DNA from: an uncultured Phascolarctobacterium sp.
GTDB lineage: Bacteria > Bacillota > Negativicutes > Acidaminococcales > Acidaminococcaceae
Length of the DNA: 47,804 nt
Direction of reading: 5' to 3'
Assembly: GCA_900544795.1 (NCBI GenBank)
Contig: UQWM01000017.1
Coordinates: forward strand, 1 to 47,804
Shown here: in pieces, positions 8,381 through 13,758 of the stretch
Layout: the number at the start of each line of letters is the position of its first letter
Numbering within the stretch: position 1 is the stretch's first letter
Made by a program: the position numbers and the translations under genes
Notes under the pieces: generated by a model
What the model saw: only the letters and a program-made list of their open reading frames with translations
Told to the model about the DNA's origin: nothing
The model's database searches: none

Positions 8381-8755
8381 ATGGGCCAGGACGGACATGA
8401 CCGTGGGGCGAAAGTAATTTCTACTGCCTTCGCAGACATGGGCTACGACGTAGATATCGGCCCCTTGTTCCAAACTCCCGACGAAGCCGCTCAGGACGCG
8501 GTTGACAACGACGTACATATCGTCGGTATGAGCTCGCTTGCAGCAGGCCATAAAACCCTGATGCCGCAGCTGATAGAAGAACTCAAAAAACGCGGACGTG
8601 AAGATATCATGGTCGTTATTGGCGGTGTAATTCCTGCCCAAGACTACGATTATCTTTACGAACACGGTGCGGCAGCGATTTTTGGTCCCGGCACCATTAT
8701 TCCTGTCTGCGCTAAAAAAGTATTGGAAGAGCTGAACAAACGTCTGGCGGACTAA
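8381..8755 (+). CDS. Stand-alone B12-binding domain of a methylmalonyl-CoA-mutase-type enzyme, damaged 5' end
   Basis: The B12 motif DxHxxG is present as D4-G-H6-D-R-G9, with the downstream SSLAAGHKT and GGVIPAQDY segments. These residues match the C-terminal cobalamin domain of fused, single-chain mutases rather than the small subunit at 45762. The 124-residue reading from ATG 8381 lacks the first beta strand. The codons just upstream in frame (ATC TAT ATC GCT AAA) do encode that strand, IYIAK, but an in-frame TGA at 8363-8365 precedes them. ATG 8362 would give M-IYIAK-MGQDGHDRG if one A were removed, so a single-base frameshift at the start is likely. No Shine-Dalgarno precedes 8381; an AGGAGG lies far upstream at 8321-8326. 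No catalytic subunit is adjacent. meaB starts 3 bases after the stop. Confidence 0.75.
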   Translation: MGQDGHDRGAKVISTAFADMGYDVDIGPLFQTPDEAAQDAVDNDVHIVGMSSLAAGHKTLMPQLIEELKKRGREDIMVVIGGVIPAQDYDYLYEHGAAAIFGPGTIIPVCAKKVLEELNKRLAD

Positions 8756-8758
8756 GCT

Positions 8759-9940
8759 ATGACAAAAACCTACAAGCCTGACTGGGTGCCTCAACAAGAC
8801 GACGACAAATTTGCCTGCCGGGTAATGTATGGCGTCAAAGGCGGCCATGAAGGTATGCCGAATATCACTATCGATCCGGAGCGGAAATCCGCTCCGGTCA
8901 TCAAAAGAAAACGCCTGGATGTGGATGACTATGTAGACGGTGTCTTAAAAGGTGACCGCATGGTACTTTCCCGTGCCATTACCTTGGTCGAAAGCAATGC
9001 TGCCGCCCATTTTAATATGGCGCAGCAAGTTATTCAAAAGCTGCTTCCTTATACTGGAAAATCGTCACGTATCGGCATCACAGGCGTACCGGGTGCAGGT
9101 AAATCAACCTTTATCGAAGCACTTGGTACTAATCTGTGCCGAGCCGGGCATAAAGTTGCGGTACTGGCGGTCGATCCCTCCAGTACTGTTACCAAAGGCA
9201 GTATCCTGGGCGATAAAACCCGTATGGAACAGCTGTCGCGCGAAGAAAATGCTTTTGTACGGCCTTCGCCTTCAGGCGGTACTTTGGGCGGACTTACCCG
9301 CAAAAGCCGCGAAACGCTGCTTTTGTGCGAGGCTGCCGGCTACGATACCATTCTGGTAGAGACCGTTGGCGTAGGACAAAGTGAAACTACCGTACGCTCT
9401 ATGGTCGACTTCTTCTTGCTGGTAGTGCTCACCGGTGCCGGCGACGAATTACAGGGGATGAAAAAAGGCGTCATGGAACTGGCTGACGCCATCGTCGTCA
9501 ATAAAGCCGATGGCGACAACAAGCAAAGGGCTTTTGTTACCAGAGCCGAATACGAAAGAATTTTACAATTTTTACGTCCGGCTACGGAACACTGGCTGAC
9601 CAAAGCCTACACCTGCTCGGCCTTTACCGGCGCGGGCATTATGGAACTGTGGCATGATGTTGTTGAAGTGTTTATGCAGCAGGGGCGGGGCAACGGCGTT
9701 TTAGCAGAACGCAGAAAGCAGCAGACGCTGTCCTGGGTCTACACGATGGTCGAAGAACATTTGCGTAATCTTTTCTACCGTGCACCCGAAATAGTTGCCT
9801 GCAAAGGCAGCATCGAAGAGGCGGTAGTTGAAGGCAGGCTGACCGCTACTATGGCGGTGCAGGAGCTGATCGGCAAATTTTCTCAGACCAGCCTGTCTGG
9901 TAGAAACGTGGATGCCAGCTCGCCCTTTGAAATCAAATAA
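8759..9940 (+). CDS. meaB: MeaB/ArgK-family GTPase, B12-mutase chaperone (copy 1)
   Basis: P-loop GTPase of the SIMIBI class that loads and protects adenosylcobalamin on acyl-CoA mutases. Walker A GVPGAGKS is at 109-116; LAVDPSST and ETVGVGQSE follow, and NKAD is the base-specificity motif. At 393 residues it is about 80 longer than copy 2 at 46238. Most of the difference is an N-terminal extension of some 50 residues before RLDVDDYVDGVL. It follows the orphan B12-binding gene by 3 bases, so it is cotranscribed with it. The catalytic mutase subunit it would serve is absent here, so it may act on the mutase at 44081 or on one elsewhere. Confidence 0.92.
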   Translation: MTKTYKPDWVPQQDDDKFACRVMYGVKGGHEGMPNITIDPERKSAPVIKRKRLDVDDYVDGVLKGDRMVLSRAITLVESNAAAHFNMAQQVIQKLLPYTGKSSRIGITGVPGAGKSTFIEALGTNLCRAGHKVAVLAVDPSSTVTKGSILGDKTRMEQLSREENAFVRPSPSGGTLGGLTRKSRETLLLCEAAGYDTILVETVGVGQSETTVRSMVDFFLLVVLTGAGDELQGMKKGVMELADAIVVNKADGDNKQRAFVTRAEYERILQFLRPATEHWLTKAYTCSAFTGAGIMELWHDVVEVFMQQGRGNGVLAERRKQQTLSWVYTMVEEHLRNLFYRAPEIVACKGSIEEAVVEGRLTATMAVQELIGKFSQTSLSGRNVDASSPFEIK

Positions 9941-9984
9941 GCTAATTTAAAAATACGTATCAGAAAAATCATACTCCAACCTGC

Positions 9985-10018
9985 GGGCGCAGCTTGCAAT
10001 GGCTGCGCCCGGTTTTAA
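9985..10018 (+). terminator. Terminator-like hairpin after meaB copy 1
   Basis: GGGCGCAGC (9985-9993) pairs with GCTGCGCCC (10002-10010), then GGTTTT. The T-run is short, so some read-through into the next gene is likely. Confidence 0.65.
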
Positions 10019-10033
10019 TAAGGAGGAATTGCA

Positions 10034-10330
10034 ATGACTGAAAAAAATCCGCTTCAGGGACTGTTCCCTTTGCTGGAAAAGCGTTATGGCTTGCAAGTGA
10101 TAGATTCTCACTATGTGCTTGTAGACGACAGATTGAAAAAATATAATGTAATGCTGCACGTCAGGCTTGCCAAAGAAATGCAGCAGAAGTTCAATGAGAT
10201 TTACGCAGATAAAAACAGTGCCATGCATGTAGCCTGGGACGTTAATAAAGATGATACAATAAAATTTTATGCTGAGATAGGCAATAATATCCTGCTGGTG
10301 CTCGACAGTTTGCAGCAAACAGATAATTAA
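10034..10330 (+). CDS. Small protein of unknown function (98 aa)
   Basis: Not recognised. The ATG has an excellent ribosome site, AAGGAGG, 8 bases upstream, and codon use resembles neighbouring genes, which supports a real gene. The chain is soluble and of mixed charge, with no signal peptide, membrane span or cysteines. The segment MHVAWDVNKDDTIKFYAEIG looks like alternating beta strands. Its stop codon overlaps the untranslated start region of the next gene and the pair is probably one operon. Position after meaB and before the second cobalamin riboswitch hints at a B12-related role, but nothing in the sequence shows one. Confidence 0.65.
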   Translation: MTEKNPLQGLFPLLEKRYGLQVIDSHYVLVDDRLKKYNVMLHVRLAKEMQQKFNEIYADKNSAMHVAWDVNKDDTIKFYAEIGNNILLVLDSLQQTDN

Positions 10331-10347
10331 TGGAAGGAGCGATGACC

Positions 10348-10707
10348 ATGACAGAAGATTTTGTAGGTGCTGGCGGAAAATTGGAAGAAGAGTTTGTTTA
10401 TGCCCCCAATAACAGCTTAAAGACCGAAGAATTTGTTGCATTTGAAGTACGTGCCACCCTCGAAAAACCGGCTCTGACGGCAGGGCTGCGAACGTTGAGA
10501 GCACAAATGGGTGAATTCGATTTTAATAAATACGTCAACAGTATCGAAAATATCAATATCAGTGGTTCCTCCATGCTTATTCTTACCGGTGACGAAAAAG
10601 TGCGGACTATTTTAGTCAGCCGTTGGCTTGAGCAGATCAAAGCCGCCTTTAAAGTAGACAATGTACGCGTCGTTGGCGGCGGTAAAGGCGGCGTCGACGG
10701 CTATTAA
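10348..10707 (+). CDS. Small protein of unknown function (119 aa), weakly DnaA-N-like
   Basis: The start at ATG 10348 is chosen because AAGGAG (10334-10339) lies 8 bases upstream; ATG 10342 and 10330 are in frame but badly spaced. The second half shows a beta strand followed by an amphipathic helix and a final strand (SSMLILTGDEKV, then VSRWLEQIKAAF, then VRVVGG). That order resembles the N-terminal helicase-loading domain of DnaA, but the likeness is by eye and weak. The tail GGGKGGVDGY is glycine-rich. Soluble, no signal peptide. It is probably cotranscribed with the 98-residue gene before it. Confidence 0.6.
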   Translation: MTEDFVGAGGKLEEEFVYAPNNSLKTEEFVAFEVRATLEKPALTAGLRTLRAQMGEFDFNKYVNSIENINISGSSMLILTGDEKVRTILVSRWLEQIKAAFKVDNVRVVGGGKGGVDGY

Positions 10708-10715
10708 AAAATACG

Positions 10716-10745
10716 CTTGGCCTGTGCTGCTAAAGTCAGGCTAAG
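10716..10745 (+). repeat. Hairpin downstream of the 119-aa gene
   Basis: CTTGGCCTG (10716-10724) pairs with CAGGCTAAG (10737-10745), with one G-T pair. No T-run follows, so it is a weak terminator at best. Confidence 0.35.
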
Positions 10746-10835
10746 TGCATTTCACATTCTTAAACAGATCAATCAAAAGTACTTATTGATAACTTATTGC
10801 AGCAAAAATATTTCGCCGATTTTCTACTAAGAGTG

Positions 10836-10864
10836 TTGACAAAGTAATTAGTAATGCTTATAAT
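10836..10864 (+). promoter_or_regulatory. Consensus sigma-A promoter of cobalamin leader B
   Basis: TTGACA (10836-10841), exactly 17 bases, then TATAAT (10859-10864), a perfect consensus. This is the best-looking promoter in the window. Confidence 0.9.
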
Positions 10865-10883
10865 TAATACAACAAATCAATAT

Positions 10884-11010
10884 TTCATATGGGTGTTCTG
10901 TGAACTTAAATGTCGATCAGTGTGAATCTGATGCGATCCCGTCACCGTAACAGGTCAGTCCCCGCACAAGCCGGGGTAATATCTGGAGCCGGAAAACAGC
11001 CCGTATAAGC
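10884..11010 (+). promoter_or_regulatory. Cobalamin riboswitch B (divergent)
   Basis: Landmarks: GGGTGTTCTGTGAAC, CAGTGTGAATCTGATGCGAT, the conserved CCCGTCACCGTAAC and the 3' closing GCCGGAAAACAGCCC. P1 pairs TTCATATGGG with CCCGTATAAG with two wobbles and one mismatch. The 3' consensus usually read as ACCTGCC is changed here, so it is a divergent member that may have altered ligand preference. Confidence 0.75.
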
Positions 11011-11108
11011 ATCACTGCTTGACCTGCGAGAGACAGGAAGGAGATGTTTTTAACCAATGAGGTTCTGTTTATGTGAGAGTGGCAGAACCGCTTTGACTGA
11101 TAACATTT

Positions 11109-11144
11109 GACCGTCTTCGCGCCTTGAGAAGACGGTCTTTTCTT
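11109..11144 (+). terminator. Riboswitch-proximal terminator, leader B
   Basis: GACCGTCTTC (11109-11118) pairs with GAAGACGGTC (11128-11137), then TTTTCTT. It starts 63 bases after the shared 36-base block, matching leader A, and shares its GACCGT base. Confidence 0.85.
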
Positions 11145-11298
11145 ATGACTGCCACTTTCTTGCCGGTCGAAATATTGATTGTTGTACAGAGTAGAAATGC
11201 CGGACACATTTTAACTCTGTTCGGCATCTATTTTGTAGCTCATTTGTTGTTTACAAGGCCTTTCTTAAGAATAAAAATACCTTTTCTCCTCCTTCATT

Positions 11299-11322
11299 AG
11301 CAGGCGTAGGGGTGCGTCTGCT
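11299..11322 (+). other. Hairpin with AGGGGT hexaloop (copy B)
   Basis: AGCAGGCGT (11299-11307) pairs with GCGTCTGCT (11314-11322), with two G-T pairs, around AGGGGT. CTAAAACC follows, comparable to GCAAAAGC in copy A. Confidence 0.55.
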
Positions 11323-11331
11323 AAAACCTTA

Positions 11332-11385
11332 GTAAGTTAAAAAAACAGGACTGCCAAACTTGGCAGTCCTGTTTTTTTAACTTAC
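11332..11385. terminator. 54-bp near-perfect palindrome, bidirectional terminator
   Basis: GTAAGTTAAAAAAACAGGAC at the left edge is mirrored completely on the right, with an A-run before and a T-run inside the 3' arm. It can terminate transcription from either side and closes transcript B. Confidence 0.85.
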
Positions 11386-11520
11386 CTGTAACAATTCCTT
11401 AGTCTTTATGCGGAGCAGGACAACTGTTTGGGCGCCTTTGTGTCAGCAGGTAGATTTTTATTTAATGGCCCAGATTTCATATCGTTGGTTTCACTAAGCA
11501 TAAACAAGATGGTGCAAACA
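11386..11520. other. Non-coding stretch between two strong terminators
   Basis: No reading frame, promoter or recognisable RNA was found in these 135 bases. They are insulated on both sides by strong terminator palindromes. Confidence 0.5.
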
Positions 11521-11555
11521 AAAACAACCAACTGCAAAGCAGTTGGTTGTTTTTT
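11521..11555. terminator. Strong, probably bidirectional terminator
   Basis: AAAACAACCAACTGC (11521-11535) pairs perfectly with GCAGTTGGTTGTTTT (11539-11553) around AAA, with T and A runs at the two ends. Confidence 0.85.
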
Positions 11556-11630
11556 GCTTTTAAAGTAAGGCAAGTGCCAAGGGGATCGTGCAAGACCTCG
11601 ATAGTGAATTTTATTTCCAACCGAAGTGTC

Positions 11631-11658
11631 TTGCGGGGGGATACAAACGTGCTATAAT
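11631..11658 (+). promoter_or_regulatory. Promoter of the XRE regulator
   Basis: TTGCGG (11631-11636), 16-base spacer, TATAAT (11653-11658). The -35 is weak and the -10 perfect. Confidence 0.55.
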
Positions 11659-11779
11659 GACAGGAGGTATTACTTAAATGAATATTTATTGCATGAGATT
11701 TCAAAAACCATAAAGTTTTACTTTAAAAATAATTAAATAAAACAAGGGTTATTATTTTTATAAGCGAGGAAGTGAAAAG

Positions 11780-12112
11780 GTGTACAACGAGCAAAGTTTG
11801 CAGGGAATCGGCAGCAAAATCAAGCTGCTACGCACTCTGCGTCAGGTCAATCAGCAGCAGCTTGCTAAACAACTGGGCATCAGCCAGACACATATGAGCA
11901 ATATCGAAGCGGGGCGGGTCTCGGTAAACCTGCGGCTGCTGATGCGGGTAGCCAATTTGTTTGAATGTAAGCTGGACGATATCATCAGCGGCAGTTTTAG
12001 TATTGAAGAAGAAGTGGAATCCAGCGCAGAGCCGGAAGAAAACTACAGCGCCGAAGAGGTGCGCCTGCTACTGAAAGTTCTGCAGATCAGCAAAAACTCG
12101 GTGCAGCTTTAA
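11780..12112 (+). CDS. XRE-family helix-turn-helix regulator
   Basis: DNA-binding protein of 110 residues. A complete HTH domain spans about residues 7-65 (IGSKIKLLRTL, QQQLAKQLGISQTHMSNIE, VSVNLRLLMRVANLF). The tail is acidic and may dimerise or bind a ligand. The GTG start at 11780 follows GAGGAAG by about 7 bases. It precedes the autotransporter remnant on the same strand and may once have controlled it. Target genes cannot be read from the sequence. Confidence 0.85.
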   Translation: MYNEQSLQGIGSKIKLLRTLRQVNQQQLAKQLGISQTHMSNIEAGRVSVNLRLLMRVANLFECKLDDIISGSFSIEEEVESSAEPEENYSAEEVRLLLKVLQISKNSVQL

Positions 12113-12194
12113 GGTCATGGTGAAGAGACAAGGCCACGGCAGGTGCAATAATTTTGCTGGGGCCAAAAATAACAAAACTAAGGGAGAGATGAGG

Positions 12195-12469
12195 ATGAAG
12201 AAAAAAGCTTTGATTTTGGCAGTTACATTATCGTTATCGGTTATGCAGGATTTGCCTATGAATATGAATTTGACGGTGAAGCTAGAGCGAGTGTCAAAGG
12301 GCTAAGTACGCCGTCGCCAAGTATTAAAGGCAGCAGTGGTATGCTTGAAGTTGGCTATATTTGGCAGCCTAAAGGCACTAACGACCCGGCTGTAGACATT
12401 GGCCTGCAAGGTTGGGTTGGGAAAAAACAAGGTTTAACGGTTAATGTCAATTTTGTCTGGAAGTTCTAA
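12195..12469 (+). pseudogene. Autotransporter remnant: signal peptide joined out of frame to a beta-barrel end
   Basis: The ATG at 12195 follows GGGAGAG and encodes a signal-peptide start, MKKKALILAVTLSLS, but that frame stops at 12305. From about 12216 another frame reads YAGFAYEYEFDG, then SSGMLEVGYIWQP and a closing LTVNVNFVWKF stop at 12467-12469. That is the last strands and terminal aromatic residue of an outer-membrane autotransporter barrel, of the type common in Negativicutes. The two pieces fit an internal deletion that removed the passenger and most of the barrel and left the halves out of frame. It shows the organism has, or had, an outer membrane with type V secretion. Confidence 0.7.
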
Positions 12470-12582
12470 AAAAGCAAAGAACTTCTTAGTGACTGGTTTT
12501 ATGACCAAGAGAATGCGTTGATAATTCATGTTTATCAACGTATATATGCCGCTTAGGCATTGAGGCACTGCAATCAACTAAC

Positions 12583-12621
12583 AAAAAGCCGTACAGAACA
12601 TTTTGTTCTGTACGGCTTTTA
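12583..12621. terminator. Bidirectional terminator between convergent genes
   Basis: AAAAGCCGTACAGAACA (12584-12600) pairs with TGTTCTGTACGGCTTTT (12604-12620), with A-run and T-run on either side. It serves the remnant on the plus strand and the CDF gene on the minus strand. Confidence 0.9.
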
Positions 12622-12625
12622 TTAT

Positions 12626-13528
12626 TCAGTCGTGGTGTTTTTCGCTGCAGGGGTTGATGTGTACCATGCAGTGTTTGACTTCTGAAAAATTGTTTTCGAT
12701 AGCTTTGTGGATATTTTCGGCAATAGTATGGGATTCCAGCAGCGTCAGATTGTCGTCGGCGCTTATCTCTACATCCACATAAATACGCGAGCCGAATTTA
12801 CGGGTCTGCAAGACGTCAATATGGTCAACGCCCTGTTGAGCTTCGATAAGAGCGGCCATGGTGTTGATGGTGGCTTCGTCACAGGAGCGGTCGACCATTT
12901 TATCGATGGCGTCTTTAAAGATATCATAAGCGGCATAAACAATCATCACACAGATGATGACGCTGGCGAGGGGGTCTAAAATGGGGTAGCCCAGGCGGGC
13001 TCCCAGGATACCGACGAAGCTGCCAATAGAGGAGAGAGCATCGCTGCGGTGGTGCCAGGCATCGGCCAGCAAGGCGCTGGAGTTTATTTTGACGGCGGCC
13101 TTTTTGGTGTACCAGAACATACCTTCTTTGACGATGATGGAAATACTGGCGGCGACGAGGGCCAGGCTGCCAGGTATTTTCAGGTCGCCGGGACTGGCGT
13201 GCATGATCTTTTCCAAGCCGCTATAGCCGATGCCAATGCCTGTGAGGGCTAAAACGATAGCTAAAATGATGGCGGCTACACATTCCAGACGTTCGTGTCC
13301 GTATTGGTGTTCGGCGTCAGAGGCCTTATTGGAGATTTTGACGCCGGCCATAACGATAAAGGTGCTGAAAACGTCGGACGCTGAATGGATAGCGTCGGAG
13401 ACCATGGCGGCAGAGTTGGCTAAAATGCCTGCGGCCAGTTTGCCGACGGAGAGGATAAGATTGACGATGATACTGTTGATGGAAACCTGCATGGCCAGAC
13501 GTTCGGCCTGTGCGATCTTGTCTTGCAT
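12626..13528 (-). CDS. Cation diffusion facilitator, probable Ni/Co (or Zn) exporter
   Basis: Inner-membrane proton-coupled metal exporter of 300 residues, with six membrane spans and a cytoplasmic C-terminal metal-sensing domain from about residue 210. The transport-site ligands are visible as H48xxxD52 (DAIHSASD) and H159xxxD163 (DAWHHRSD). The C-terminal domain ends in HINPCSEKHHD, a possible metal-binding tail. The ATG follows GGGAGG. The leader carries a NiCo riboswitch and terminator (13574-13690), which points to cobalt or nickel as the inducing and probably exported ion. The name czcD is used for such genes, but substrate is inferred from the riboswitch only. Confidence 0.9.
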   Translation of the reverse strand: MQDKIAQAERLAMQVSINSIIVNLILSVGKLAAGILANSAAMVSDAIHSASDVFSTFIVMAGVKISNKASDAEHQYGHERLECVAAIILAIVLALTGIGIGYSGLEKIMHASPGDLKIPGSLALVAASISIIVKEGMFWYTKKAAVKINSSALLADAWHHRSDALSSIGSFVGILGARLGYPILDPLASVIICVMIVYAAYDIFKDAIDKMVDRSCDEATINTMAALIEAQQGVDHIDVLQTRKFGSRIYVDVEISADDNLTLLESHTIAENIHKAIENNFSEVKHCMVHINPCSEKHHD

Positions 13529-13573
13529 GGTGGATAACCTCCCTGGTATTACTCTTGCAGCGGAACAGATATA

Positions 13574-13614
13574 AATAAAAACACCTGCGGAACTACTACT
13601 GTCCCGCAGATGTT
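13574..13614 (-). terminator. NiCo-riboswitch-controlled terminator
   Basis: On the minus strand AACATCTGCGG pairs with CCGCAGGTGTT, then a T-run. The 5' arm overlaps the aptamer strand ATCTGCGGGACAG, so metal binding and terminator formation exclude each other. Confidence 0.85.
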
Positions 13615-13684
13615 TAATAGTTTATCTGCTGCCCTGTGGGCCCGGCCGCTAAAACCAAAGGTTTACCGCCTGTTCAGTTTGTAC
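13591..13684 (-). promoter_or_regulatory. NiCo (czcD) riboswitch upstream of the CDF exporter
   Basis: Read on the minus strand, the four conserved junction segments of the Ni/Co-sensing riboswitch appear in order: ACTGAACAGG, GCCGGGC, ACAGGGCAGC and GCGGGACAGT. They are separated by helices GGTAAACC..GGTTTTAGC and GCAGAT/ATCTGC. Metal binding should hold ATCTGC in the aptamer and prevent the terminator at 13574-13614, giving induction by cobalt or nickel. Confidence 0.85.
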
Positions 13685-13717
13685 TGTAGCGATATGCAGT
13701 GCAAAGAGATTAGTTTG

Positions 13718-13747
13718 ATTGTAATTGGTTAGCCGTGGCTTTGTCAA
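13718..13747 (-). promoter_or_regulatory. Promoter of the NiCo riboswitch and CDF gene
   Basis: Minus strand: TTGACA (13747-13742), 18-base spacer, TACAAT (13723-13718). Transcription would begin about 25-30 bases before the aptamer. Confidence 0.75.
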
Positions 13748-13758
13748 GCAGCAGTTTT

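Larger units (their letters stand above)
10871..11385 (+). ncRNA. Candidate B12-controlled non-coding transcript B
   Basis: Runs from the consensus promoter to the palindromic terminator at 11332-11385 with no usable reading frame. Elements in order: riboswitch, 36-base block 11011-11046, terminator 11109-11144, a 10-bp helix ATGCCGGACA/TGTTCGGCAT around 11189-11230, the pyrimidine tract TTTTCTCCTCCTTCATT, and the AGGGGT hairpin at 11299-11322. The tract is complementary to Shine-Dalgarno sequences. The next protein gene starts at 11780 from its own promoter. Function unknown. Confidence 0.4.

Noticed and set aside
12117..12305. A 62-codon frame starting at 12117
   Set aside because: There is no ribosome site for 12117. 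The well-supported start is ATG 12195, and the frame then breaks, so it is treated as part of the autotransporter remnant.
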